A stretch of DNA of 16,570 nt from JAFALX01 sp050734185 (GCA_050734185.1 JBOHUE010000036.1:1-16570), one strand, 5' to 3'. Positions 6,970 through 14,486 are shown, numbered from the stretch's first letter. A program made the numbers and translations. Notes: a model not told the origin generated them from the letters alone.

Positions 6970-8513
6970 ACGTGCCCTGGCTGACCCTCGTCATCGTCAT
7001 CCCCATCGCGGGCGCGATCCTGCTGCAGCTGGTGCCGCAGCGGTCGACTGCGGCCGTCCGCGGGCTCACCCTGCTCACCACAGTCGCGGTGGCGTGCATC
7101 GTCGGCGGGCTGCTGGCGAACATGCCGCACGCGAGCTTCGTCGACACGCAGCCGCTGAGCCTGCACTACCAGGAGCAGCGCGACTGGATTCCGGCGATCG
7201 GCGCCTCGTACCACCTCGGTCTCGACGGGCTGTCCGGCTGGATCCTGATGCTCAATGCCGGTCTCTTCCTCGTCGCGGCGCTTGCGGTGTCGCGCAGTGG
7301 CATCGAGCGGCTGCGCCGCTACTGCTCGCTGATGCTGCTGACCGAGGCGGCCATCTCGGGCGTGCTGCTCTCCGCCGACCTGCTGCTCTTCTACCTGTTC
7401 TGGGAGGGGATGCTCGTCCCGCTGTACTTCCTGCTCAGCGGGTACGGAGGGCCGCAGCGCGGCCGCGCGACGCTCAAGTTCATCGTCTACACCGTCGCCG
7501 GCAGCCTGCTGATGCTGGTCGCGATCCTGTGGCTGTACTTCAACGCACCGATCCACACCTTCGACGTGGAGACGCTGATCGCCAACCCGGGGGCGGCGCA
7601 GGCCGCCATGGTGATCCCGGGCGTGAACATCTCGACGTTCACGCCGCAGGACCTCGTGTTCATCGGGTTCGCGATCGCGTTCGCGATCAAGCTGCCGCTG
7701 GTCCCGTTCCACACGTGGCTGCCCGATCTCTACGAGCAGAGCCCACCGACGACGCTGGTGTTTCTGGCCGGCGTGGTGACGAAGGTCGGCGCGTTCGGGT
7801 TCATCCGCTACGGCCTCACCCTCTTCGGCGACTCGGTGAACACCTTCAAGTGGCTGTTCGCGGCGCTCGCCGTGCTCGGCATCGTGTACGGCGCGCTCAT
7901 GGCGCTGAGTGAACGCGACCTCAAGAGAATCGTTGCGTACGCCAGCCTCTCGCATCTCGGCTTCATCGCGCTCGGCATCTTCACGCTGACCACCAACGGC
8001 GTCTCCGGCGCCGTCATCCAGATCGTCAACCACGGCATCATCATCGCCGCGCTGTTCCTGGTCGCCGGCTACATCGAACAGCGCACGGGCACGCGTGACC
8101 TGCGCGAAATGTCCGGCCTGGAGAAGCGCATGCCGTGGCTGTACGTGCTGTTCGTCGTGGTCACGCTCGCCGGATTGGGCATGCCCGGCACCAACAGCTT
8201 CGTCGGCGAGTTCACGATCCTGCTCGGCGCCGTGCAGCTCAACTGGGTCTTCGCGGCGATCGCCGGCGGCGGGGTCGTTATCGCGTGCTGGTACATGCTG
8301 CGCATGCACCAGGGGCTCATGCACGGCCCGCTCAACCAGGTCACCGAGCATGCGCGCGACATCCGGCTGACCGAAGGGCTGGTGCTGGCTCCGCTGGTCG
8401 CCCTCATCATCCTGCTCGGGGTGTTCCCCAAGCCCGTGGGTGACATCGCCACTCCGTCGGTGACGCAGTACGTGACGATGGCCGGCCACCTGCCGTCCGG
8501 CGGAGGCCAGTGA
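6966..8513 (+). CDS. nuoM: NADH-quinone oxidoreductase subunit M
   Basis: Antiporter-like proton-pumping subunit of complex I, 515 aa, about 14 membrane helices. GTG 6966 overlaps the nuoL stop. The TM5 glutamate is present (E147 in LFWEGMLVPLYFLL), as are two lysines at positions equivalent to those of E. coli NuoM, K242 (AIKLPLVPFHTW) and K273 (AGVVTKVGAFGF). The loop after HTWLPD is LYEQSPPTT rather than the more common AH(S/T)xAPTAGS, a divergent form of this subunit. ERDLKRIVAYASLSHLGF is the usual middle motif. It ends at TGA 8511-8513, whose final A is the first base of nuoN. Identity is secure. Confidence 0.96.
   Translation: MNVPWLTLVIVIPIAGAILLQLVPQRSTAAVRGLTLLTTVAVACIVGGLLANMPHASFVDTQPLSLHYQEQRDWIPAIGASYHLGLDGLSGWILMLNAGLFLVAALAVSRSGIERLRRYCSLMLLTEAAISGVLLSADLLLFYLFWEGMLVPLYFLLSGYGGPQRGRATLKFIVYTVAGSLLMLVAILWLYFNAPIHTFDVETLIANPGAAQAAMVIPGVNISTFTPQDLVFIGFAIAFAIKLPLVPFHTWLPDLYEQSPPTTLVFLAGVVTKVGAFGFIRYGLTLFGDSVNTFKWLFAALAVLGIVYGALMALSERDLKRIVAYASLSHLGFIALGIFTLTTNGVSGAVIQIVNHGIIIAALFLVAGYIEQRTGTRDLREMSGLEKRMPWLYVLFVVVTLAGLGMPGTNSFVGEFTILLGAVQLNWVFAAIAGGGVVIACWYMLRMHQGLMHGPLNQVTEHARDIRLTEGLVLAPLVALIILLGVFPKPVGDIATPSVTQYVTMAGHLPSGGGQ
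8502..8506 (+). promoter_or_regulatory. Ribosome binding site of nuoN
   Basis: GGAGG lies 6 nt before ATG 8513 but only 3 nt before the alternative GTG 8510. The spacing therefore favours ATG 8513, with a TGATG stop/start overlap, as the nuoN start. Confidence 0.7.
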
Positions 8514-10057
8514 TGCTGCTGCAGACGGCGCCGCTGGTACCGCTCGTGACCCCGAGCGGCAACGACCTGCTCGATCTGCTGCCCGAGCTCATCCTCGGCG
8601 GCGGGTTCATCGCACTGATGCTGCTCGACCTCGTCGCGGGAAAGCAGCGGTGGGTGCTCGGCGCAACCGCGATCCTCTTCCTTGCCGGCGCGTTCGGTGC
8701 CAGCGTGTGGGGCTGGTTCGACAGCGGCGCCGGTCACTCCCTCTACTTCGGGTCCTTCGCCTACGACAAGTTCGCGATGTTCATCAACATGGTGCTGCTG
8801 TTCAGCACCGCGCTCGTCATCCTCATCAGCCCGCAGTATCTGAACCGGCGCGGCATTCACCACGGCGAGTACTACGCGTTGATCATCGCCGCGACGCTGG
8901 GCATGATGCTGCTCGCCGGCGCGATGAGCCTGATGGTCATCTTCCTCGGCATCGAGTCGCTGTCCATCGCGCTGTACATCCTGAGCGGCTTCGCGCGCCA
9001 CGAGGAGCGCTCGCAGGAGGCCGCGCTCAAGTACCTGCTCCTCGGCGGATTCGCGTCGGGCTTCCTGCTCTACGGCATGGCGCTGGTCTACGGCGAGACC
9101 GGGCACACGCAGCTGACGCTGATCGCGCAGGCGATCGCGGCCGGCGGCAAGCTGTCGTCGAGCGTCGACCCGCTCCTGCTCGCCGGCGTCATCCTCATCT
9201 TCGTCGGCTTTGCGTTCAAGGCGAGCCTGGTGCCCTTCCATGCGTGGACTCCCGACGTCTATCAGGGCGCGCCGACGTCGGTGACCACGTTCATGAGCGT
9301 GACGACCAAGGTGGCCGCCTTCGCCGTCATCGTGCGCGTCTTCACCTACACGTTCCCGGCGCTGTACACGCACTGGCAGGTGGTCGTCGCGGTCGTCGCC
9401 ATCGCCTCGATGGTGGTGGGCAACGTCGCCGCACTGACGCAGACGAGCCTCAAGCGCATGCTGGCGTACTCGAGCATCGCCCAGGCCGGCTACATCCTGA
9501 TCGGGGTGGCGGTGGGCCCCCTGACCTCGGGCTCGTCCGGAAACCTCGGCACGATCGGCGTCCTTTACTATCTCGCCGCGTACGCCGTCACCCAGATCGG
9601 CGCCTTCGCGGTGATCACGGTGATGGCCGGCAGGGGAGAGGACCTCGACAGCTATGACGGCCTTCGCGGACTTGCATACCGGCGGCCCTACGTCGCGGCG
9701 GCGATGGGGCTGTTCCTGCTGTCCCTCGGTGGCTTCCCGCCGACGGCCGGCTTCTTCGGCAAGTTCTTCGTGTTCGCCGCAGCGATACAGGCGAACCTCA
9801 CGGTCCTGGCGCTCTGGGGCATCGCCACCAGTGCCGTCTCGGTCTTCTACTACCTGCGCGTGGCACTCCTGATGTACCAGCGGCCCCGTGCCGACCAGAC
9901 CGAGTACCCGTGGTCGCGCACCACGCTCGCGGGCACCACGGTGCTCGTCGCGACCACCGCCGGCACCCTCGTGTTCGGCATACTCGTGGTCGTGCTCTTC
10001 AACGGCGCCTCAGCCGCTCAGGGCGCTCTCCTCCCCGCGCTGACGGCTGCACGGTGA
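8513..10057 (+). CDS. nuoN: NADH-quinone oxidoreductase subunit N
   Basis: Third antiporter-like subunit of complex I (514 aa, about 14 helices), adjacent to NuoK in the assembled membrane arm. Start ATG 8513 is chosen on ribosome-binding-site spacing; GTG 8510 would add one residue. Conserved features seen: TM5 glutamate E148 (FLGIESLSIALYIL), TM7 lysine K236 (GFAFKASLVPFHAW), the NuoN-type loop TPDVYQGAPTSVTTF, SLKRMLAYSSIAQAGYIL, and GGFPPTAGFFGKF toward the C terminus. It is the last complex I gene, but only 7 nt separate it from the next start, so transcription very likely continues. Confidence 0.96.
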   Translation: MLLQTAPLVPLVTPSGNDLLDLLPELILGGGFIALMLLDLVAGKQRWVLGATAILFLAGAFGASVWGWFDSGAGHSLYFGSFAYDKFAMFINMVLLFSTALVILISPQYLNRRGIHHGEYYALIIAATLGMMLLAGAMSLMVIFLGIESLSIALYILSGFARHEERSQEAALKYLLLGGFASGFLLYGMALVYGETGHTQLTLIAQAIAAGGKLSSSVDPLLLAGVILIFVGFAFKASLVPFHAWTPDVYQGAPTSVTTFMSVTTKVAAFAVIVRVFTYTFPALYTHWQVVVAVVAIASMVVGNVAALTQTSLKRMLAYSSIAQAGYILIGVAVGPLTSGSSGNLGTIGVLYYLAAYAVTQIGAFAVITVMAGRGEDLDSYDGLRGLAYRRPYVAAAMGLFLLSLGGFPPTAGFFGKFFVFAAAIQANLTVLALWGIATSAVSVFYYLRVALLMYQRPRADQTEYPWSRTTLAGTTVLVATTAGTLVFGILVVVLFNGASAAQGALLPALTAAR

Positions 10058-10064
10058 GGGCTTG

Positions 10065-10718
10065 ATGAACGCCGACATCCTCAACCGCCTCGCCGACGCC
10101 ATCGGACCGCAGTCGATGTTCTCGGAGTACTCGGTGGCGGTGCCGGCGGAAGGCGATGCGCTCCTGTCGGTGCTGCGCATCTGCGCTGAGACGTCAACGC
10201 CGGTCTCGGTGCTCAGCACCGCGCGCGGCAGCACGACGACGCCGCCCGACGGCGGGCTGCTCATCAACCTCGAGCGCCTGAACACGATCGAGGTGCGCGC
10301 AGCCGCGCTCACGCTGCGCGCCGGCACCGGAGCGCAGATGACCGACGTCGTCGCCGCGGCCGCCGCCGAGGGGCTCGCGATCACCGGCCTCGGCAGCGGA
10401 CCGATGCCCGCCAGCGTCGGCGCGCTCGTTGCCAAGGGTGCGGTGTCACGCCGCTCGATCACCGGCGTTGATGCAGCTTTGGTCAATGGCGACACCATCT
10501 CGTTCGGCGGCGTGCTCAAGGACGTGGTCGGGTATGACGTGCCCGCGGTGCTCCTGGGGAGCATGGGCCGCCTCGCGGTCATCGTGACCGTGACCTTCCG
10601 CCTCGAGCCGGTCGGAGCGCACACCGTTGCGCCGGCACCTGCGCCGGGGCCCGTCGCGCTGGAGCCGGAAATGGCGCGGGCCTTCGACCCCACCTCACTG
10701 CTCCGGGCCACGACGTGA
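10065..10718 (+). CDS. Standalone FAD-binding (PCMH/GlcD-like N-terminal) domain protein
   Basis: Protein of 217 aa resembling only the N-terminal FAD-binding half of glycolate oxidase subunit GlcD and D-lactate dehydrogenases. Seen: VPAEGDALLSVLRICAETST (26-45) and INLERLNTIEV (67-77), like the first subdomain, then LGSGPMPASVGALVAKGA, and the well-preserved GGVLKDVVGYDVPAVLLGS (148-166) followed by a V-rich strand and RLEP. The C-terminal substrate/flavin-cap domain of the full enzymes is absent and the frame ends cleanly at TGA 10716-10718. The usual RGGGTS loop is replaced by STARGSTTT (51-59), so FAD binding is uncertain. ATG 10065 is preferred over TTG 10062; GAGGG lies 4 nt upstream. 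It sits 7 nt after nuoN and overlaps resB by GTGA, implying co-expression. The function is unknown: perhaps a degenerate or accessory flavoprotein subunit. Confidence 0.7.
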   Translation: MNADILNRLADAIGPQSMFSEYSVAVPAEGDALLSVLRICAETSTPVSVLSTARGSTTTPPDGGLLINLERLNTIEVRAAALTLRAGTGAQMTDVVAAAAAEGLAITGLGSGPMPASVGALVAKGAVSRRSITGVDAALVNGDTISFGGVLKDVVGYDVPAVLLGSMGRLAVIVTVTFRLEPVGAHTVAPAPAPGPVALEPEMARAFDPTSLLRATT

Positions 10719-12154
10719 TCGCGGCGCACCCCAGCGTGCGCCTGCGGGCGGCCCGGTTCTGGCGCGAATACACGCGCATGCGCACCGCCATCTTCTTCCT
10801 CATCGGTGTCGTCGCGATCGTGGCAGTGGGGTCGTTCGTGCCCCAGGACGGCACCTCCGATCCAACAAAGGTGCAGGCGTTCATCGCCAACAACCCCTCG
10901 CTCACCAGCGTGTTCGGCCACATCGGCCTGCCGCTCACCACGGTGTTCGTATCGCCGATCTTCTATGTGCTCCTGGGAAGCCTGTATATCGCGCTCGGCG
11001 CGTGCGTGCTGCGGCGCGGGCGCGCGCTCCTGTTGCGCACGTTCAAGCGCTATCCGCGCACGCCGCAGTACTGGGGGGAGATCGGCTCGTGGGTGTTTCA
11101 CTCCTCGCTGTTCCTGCTGCTCGTCGCCGTCGTGTGGGGCAAGGCCACCGGATACCAGGGGCTGGTGACGGTGGTGGATGGGCAGAGCTTCACCGAGACG
11201 CGCGCGGGGTACGACCAGCTGCAGGAGGGGCTGCTGTTCAACGGGCAGCACGCGGGATTCACCATGCGGCTCAACAGCTTCAAGGCGAGCTACGCGGGCT
11301 CCGGCGAGGCCAGCGACTACGTCAGCAACGTCACCGTGTTCGATCACGGGCGTGCCTTGGAGACCAAGGACATTCGCGTCAACGACTTCCTCGGCTATGG
11401 CGGCGTCAACGTGTACCAGCAGGACTACGGCTGGGCGCCGACGATCACGGTCACCAACCCGCAGGGGCAGACCGTCTTCAGCGGGCCTATCCAGTTCTTC
11501 GACGACCCGTCGGCCGTCGGAAACAAGTCAGAGAGTGTCGGCGTGCTCAAGGTACCGGACTTCAACTACACGATCCCCGGCGCGAGGGAGGCCGCGCAGA
11601 TCGGCGCGCGCATGGCGATGTTCCCGGACGCGAAGGTGCTGCCGCAGATCGGTGCCGGTGGCACGATCGATCCGTCGCTGACGGAGTACGGGCCCGGTGG
11701 GTTGGCGCCGAACAATCCGGTGATCGAGCTGCAGCTGTTCGTCGGCGACCTCGGGCTCAACGGCGGCCAGGCCCAGAACGTCAACGTGCTGGACACGAGC
11801 AAGATGCAACCGTTCTTCAGCGACGCACATGTCGTCGGCGTGCCGCTCGGCGGCAACTTCACCTTCGCGATGCCCGGCGCCAACGGCGCGCAGCTGCCCT
11901 TCACCGTCTCGTTCGCTGGATTGCAGCAGTACTCGCTGTTCCAGGTGAACAAGGACAGCGGTGTGCCGCTCATCTACACCACGTTCGTGCTCATCATGGT
12001 CGGGCTTCTGGCCAAGCTGTACGCGCGGCCGCTGCTGGAGCGGCGCGAGCGGCGGCGCACGCACGGCGTGATCCGCCTCGACCCGCGCTGGACCTCGAGC
12101 GTCAGCGGTGAACCGCAGCCGGCGCCCGACGCGCGCGAGACCGAACGGGTGTAG
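10715..12154 (+). CDS. resB: ResB/Ccs1-like cytochrome c biogenesis membrane protein
   Basis: Protein of 479 aa with the ResB/Ccs1 layout: TM1 (about 24-41, ending SFVPQDG), TM2 (about 76-98, SPIFYVLLGSLYIALG), TM3 (about 122-142) containing H129 in WVFHSSLFLLL, then a large extracytoplasmic region of about 280 residues with GYGGVNVYQQDYGW and GNFTFAMPG, and a last helix in SGVPLIYTTFVLIMVGLLAK before a basic cytoplasmic tail. In the family, ResB works with ResC/CcsA in system II to deliver haem to apocytochrome c outside the membrane. No ResC or thiol-disulfide partner is in the window. GTG 10715 overlaps the preceding stop (GTGA). This start gives about 22 residues before TM1; M22 is an alternative. 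The family call is good; the exact partner and haem ligands are not shown. Confidence 0.85.
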   Translation: MIAAHPSVRLRAARFWREYTRMRTAIFFLIGVVAIVAVGSFVPQDGTSDPTKVQAFIANNPSLTSVFGHIGLPLTTVFVSPIFYVLLGSLYIALGACVLRRGRALLLRTFKRYPRTPQYWGEIGSWVFHSSLFLLLVAVVWGKATGYQGLVTVVDGQSFTETRAGYDQLQEGLLFNGQHAGFTMRLNSFKASYAGSGEASDYVSNVTVFDHGRALETKDIRVNDFLGYGGVNVYQQDYGWAPTITVTNPQGQTVFSGPIQFFDDPSAVGNKSESVGVLKVPDFNYTIPGAREAAQIGARMAMFPDAKVLPQIGAGGTIDPSLTEYGPGGLAPNNPVIELQLFVGDLGLNGGQAQNVNVLDTSKMQPFFSDAHVVGVPLGGNFTFAMPGANGAQLPFTVSFAGLQQYSLFQVNKDSGVPLIYTTFVLIMVGLLAKLYARPLLERRERRRTHGVIRLDPRWTSSVSGEPQPAPDARETERV

Positions 12155-12185
12155 CTGCCGCGGGTCCGATCGACCAGCGGCAGCT
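12153..12185. terminator. Stem-loop at the end of the nuo-resB unit, between convergent genes
   Basis: AGCTGCCGC (12153-12161) and GCGGCAGCT (12177-12185) form a perfect 9-bp stem. Inside, GGTC (12163-12166) and GACC (12172-12175) add 4 bp after one G-A mismatch, leaving a 5-nt loop. It begins within the resB stop codon and lies 17 bases before the convergent gene's end. No T-tract follows on either strand, so it is either a non-canonical terminator or a 3'-end stabilising hairpin acting for both directions. Confidence 0.6.
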
Positions 12186-12202
12186 CGCGCCCTGGTGATT
12201 GA

Positions 12203-14302
12203 CTACCCGCTCGTCGTCACCGCGATCCGATTGGTCTGACTCTCCGCCACGTAGATCGCGAGGCCGCCGTTCCCTTGCGCTCCGGGGTTCGCCGGGGAGC
12301 GACCAACCGCCAGCCCTTCGGGCGTCGCGAAACCGGCGGGGAGGTATCGGAGGCTCGCGATAGTCCCGTCCGTCGTCATCCGGGCGACCCCGGCGGGACC
12401 GTTGCCGTTGCCGCCGAACGAGTACCAGATGCTGTTGTTGGGGCCGGACACGAGGCTGACCACACCGACGGACGGCGGCACCATGGAGTGGAAGCAGGTG
12501 TCACTGCCCGTGGAGATGACGAGCCGGCAGATGACATTTCGGAACACGCCGAGTTGAGGTGTCGAGACCACCCCCGCGTACCACATGTTGCCGTCGGGGC
12601 CCGCGGTGATGATCTGCTGGCCGCAGCATGTGGGGCTCGCGCCGGTCACGGGAAAATCGGTGACGCTCCCGTCCGGCGCGATGCGACGCAGCGTCCCATC
12701 CTGCCCGAACGTGCCGCTGAACGCCTCGCTCACCCACAGGTTGCCATCAGGGCCCGGTGCGATGTAGCCGTCGTTGGCGATTGAGAACTCCGTGTCGTTC
12801 CCAGAGGGGGACAGGCGTCCCACCACTCCTCCGTACGACGTGTACCAGAGGTTGCCGTCGGCACCGGTGACGACCTCTGTGCACCCGGAGGACGCCGTCG
12901 CGAAGTCACTCTCGACGCCCGTGGTTGTGAGTCGCACGATGCCGGAGCCGCCGCAATACCAGATGGCGCCGTCCGGGCCGGTTGTCATGCCCTGGCTGCC
13001 GCTCGTTGCCGGGAACTCCGTGATCGTGCCGTCCGGCTGCAGACGTCCAATCGCGTTGTTGTTCAGTTCGGTGAACCACACGTTGCCGTCCGACGCGGTG
13101 GTCATGGCAAACGGTGCGACGTCCGTCTGCTCGGGGAGGGCGTACTCGGTGAACGGCGGTGGCTGGTGCGGCGAGCGCGAGATCGAGCTCGTTGTTCCGG
13201 TCTCGGCCGTCCCTCCCACACCGGTCGGCACGGTCATGCTGACGATCTCGGAGCCGATCTCCTCGGTGAACCACAGCTGGCTGCCGGGTCCGGAGATGAT
13301 CGTGAACGGCTCGTCGAAGGGCCGTCTCGGTGTCGGCACGTTGAATTCCGACACGGTTCCATCGGTGGTGATGCGTCCGATTGCGCCGTGCGCATCGATG
13401 GCGTTGAGCGCCTCCGTGAAGTACAGGGCACCGTCGGGTCCGACCGTGATCAGCTGAGAGTCCGATTGCGCCGTCGGAATCGGGAACTCCGTCAGGGCGT
13501 GGGTCTTGACGTTGAGACGCGCGATGTTGTTGCTCCCGCTCTCGACGATCCAGAGGTTGTGATCGGGGCCGGTGACCAGCCCTTCAGGCCCGGCGCCCGA
13601 CGGGAGTTGCCACTCAGTGATGTCGCCCGACGGCGTGATGCTCGCGATCTTGTCGGAGAGTGACTCGGGGAACCACATGTTGCCGTCGGGTCCCGGCGCG
13701 ATGTCGTCCGCAAGCCCCTGCTGCGTCGGCATCGTGAACTCGGTGATGACGCCCGCGGGGGTAACCCGGCCAATCTTGCTGCCGTCCTCGGTGAACCACA
13801 CGTTGCCGTCGGCGCCGGTCGCGATGGCGTACGGCTTGTTGTACGCCGTCGGGATGGGGAACTCCGTCAACGCGTGGGTCGCGATGTCGATGCGGCCGAT
13901 GTGCCCACCGGTCGAGCACGTGCAGACGCCGAAATCGCTGCTCTCGGTGAACCACAGGTTGCCGTCGGCGCCGGTCGTGATGAACTTGACATGGCGGTCA
14001 GACGTATGGAAGTTGGTGAACTGGCCGGACGGCGTCATCATCCTGACCAGCCCGCCGAACGTCTCGGTGATCCACAGGTTTCCGTCGGAGCCCATCGTCA
14101 TGCCCTGCGGGGATCTGAAGGAGTTGTCGAGGAATTCCTGGAACACCGGCGCCGCCGCGTGAGCACGCGTGGCGGTGATCGGGATCAGCGGCGTGAGCAC
14201 GGCAACGATGGCGAGCACGAGCAGGACGGCTCGCCGCCGGCTCGCTTTCGGGTGCCGCGGTGTGGGCGGCACGACCGTGTCAATGAGGACCATCGATTTC
14301 AT
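12203..14302 (-). CDS. Secreted Vgb-like (streptogramin-lyase-fold) double beta-propeller protein
   Basis: Predicted exported protein of 699 aa. Signal peptide: basic RRR at 22-24, hydrophobic core 25-43, and AHA before A50 as a likely cleavage site. The mature part is 14 repeats of about 44 aa with the core G(P/A)DGN(L/M/V)W(F/Y)TE followed by IGR(I/L)TP.G.ITEF. Repeats 1-7 span about 52-355, a Gly/Ser/Thr/Pro linker follows (about 356-383), and repeats 8-14 run to the end, so two seven-bladed propellers are likely. The PH motifs carrying the catalytic histidines of virginiamycin B lyase are absent from the matching loops, so lyase activity is not expected; a binding or scaffold role outside the cell is more plausible. 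ATG 14302 is chosen because it is just downstream of AGAGG (short spacing); ATG 14293 is an alternative, and GTG 14380 would precede the leader hairpins. It is convergent with resB and downstream of the ABC genes. Confidence 0.82.
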   Translation of the reverse strand: MKSMVLIDTVVPPTPRHPKASRRRAVLLVLAIVAVLTPLIPITATRAHAAAPVFQEFLDNSFRSPQGMTMGSDGNLWITETFGGLVRMMTPSGQFTNFHTSDRHVKFITTGADGNLWFTESSDFGVCTCSTGGHIGRIDIATHALTEFPIPTAYNKPYAIATGADGNVWFTEDGSKIGRVTPAGVITEFTMPTQQGLADDIAPGPDGNMWFPESLSDKIASITPSGDITEWQLPSGAGPEGLVTGPDHNLWIVESGSNNIARLNVKTHALTEFPIPTAQSDSQLITVGPDGALYFTEALNAIDAHGAIGRITTDGTVSEFNVPTPRRPFDEPFTIISGPGSQLWFTEEIGSEIVSMTVPTGVGGTAETGTTSSISRSPHQPPPFTEYALPEQTDVAPFAMTTASDGNVWFTELNNNAIGRLQPDGTITEFPATSGSQGMTTGPDGAIWYCGGSGIVRLTTTGVESDFATASSGCTEVVTGADGNLWYTSYGGVVGRLSPSGNDTEFSIANDGYIAPGPDGNLWVSEAFSGTFGQDGTLRRIAPDGSVTDFPVTGASPTCCGQQIITAGPDGNMWYAGVVSTPQLGVFRNVICRLVISTGSDTCFHSMVPPSVGVVSLVSGPNNSIWYSFGGNGNGPAGVARMTTDGTIASLRYLPAGFATPEGLAVGRSPANPGAQGNGGLAIYVAESQTNRIAVTTSG
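13787..13977. repeat. Near-identical 35-bp repeats within the propeller gene
   Basis: 13787-13821 and 13943-13977 match over 35 bases with a single difference; both encode the GADGN(V/L)WFTE core of neighbouring blades on the minus strand. Shorter, more diverged copies recur through the gene (for example near 12735 and 14065). They reflect propeller-blade duplication rather than a mobile repeat. Confidence 0.75.
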
Positions 14303-14304
14303 CG

Positions 14305-14318
14305 ACCTCTTGGGAGGT
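14305..14318 (-). promoter_or_regulatory. Hairpin enclosing the Shine-Dalgarno of the propeller gene
   Basis: On the minus strand ACCTC-CCAA-GAGGT forms a 5-bp stem with a 4-nt loop. Its 3' arm is the GAGGT Shine-Dalgarno sequence, 2 nt before ATG 14302. If folded, it would hide the ribosome binding site. A stem this short is weak alone, so regulation is only a possibility. Confidence 0.4.
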
Positions 14319-14323
14319 TGGTC

Positions 14324-14349
14324 GCCACCACGGTGTGGCCGGTGGTGGC
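14324..14349 (-). promoter_or_regulatory. 8-bp inverted repeat in the propeller gene leader
   Basis: GCCACCAC (14324-14331) and GTGGTGGC (14342-14349) are perfect inverted repeats around a 10-nt loop, 21 nt upstream of the chosen start. GCCAC (14324-14328) can alternatively pair with GTGGC (14335-14339), so two exclusive folds are possible. It could be a leader structure or an operator; which is unknown. Confidence 0.45.
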
Positions 14350-14486
14350 AGAAGCGCGCAAAAGATATCTGTGAGCACACAGCTCATACATCCGTCACCG
14401 CCACGTAGATGCGCCTCCCACCTACGGATACACAGCGGAGTCCCAGATCCTGGCCCGCGCCGACGAGAAACGCTATTTCAGGCGCA

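Larger units (their letters stand above)
14303..14486 (-). other. Intergenic region upstream of the propeller gene
   Basis: 184 bases between the end of the ABC exporter gene and the propeller gene, both on the minus strand. It holds the two hairpins listed separately and a small inverted repeat CTGTG-AGCA-CACAG (14369-14382) beside an AT-richer GATATC patch (14364-14369). A promoter is likely here because the gap is long for this otherwise compact window, but I could not find a convincing -35/-10 pair. No clear terminator follows the ABC gene. Confidence 0.4.

Noticed and set aside
6903..8489. 528-codon minus-strand frame opposite nuoM
   Set aside because: Same shadow composition (E/R/H/D/Q-rich), fully covered by the conserved nuoM frame.
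8069..9373. 434-codon minus-strand frame opposite nuoM/nuoN
   Set aside because: Charged low-complexity translation, antisense to conserved genes, no start context.
10010..11347. 445-codon minus-strand frame opposite the FAD-domain and resB genes
   Set aside because: No domain similarity and spans three coding genes; the plus-strand genes show clear family motifs and coupled starts.
12774..13457. 227-codon plus-strand frame inside the propeller gene, with repeated PSGP motifs
   Set aside because: Its apparent repeats are the antisense image of the GPDGN blade cores on the minus strand.
12203..14302. Propeller gene plus ABC pair as an antibiotic resistance island
   Set aside because: The propeller lacks lyase catalytic histidines, the exporter substrate is unknown, and there are no mobile-element signs nearby.
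14369..14382. CTGTG-AGCA-CACAG as a CRP-type operator
   Set aside because: The half-sites do not match TGTGA-N6-TCACA and no paired promoter elements were found; kept only as a small inverted repeat.
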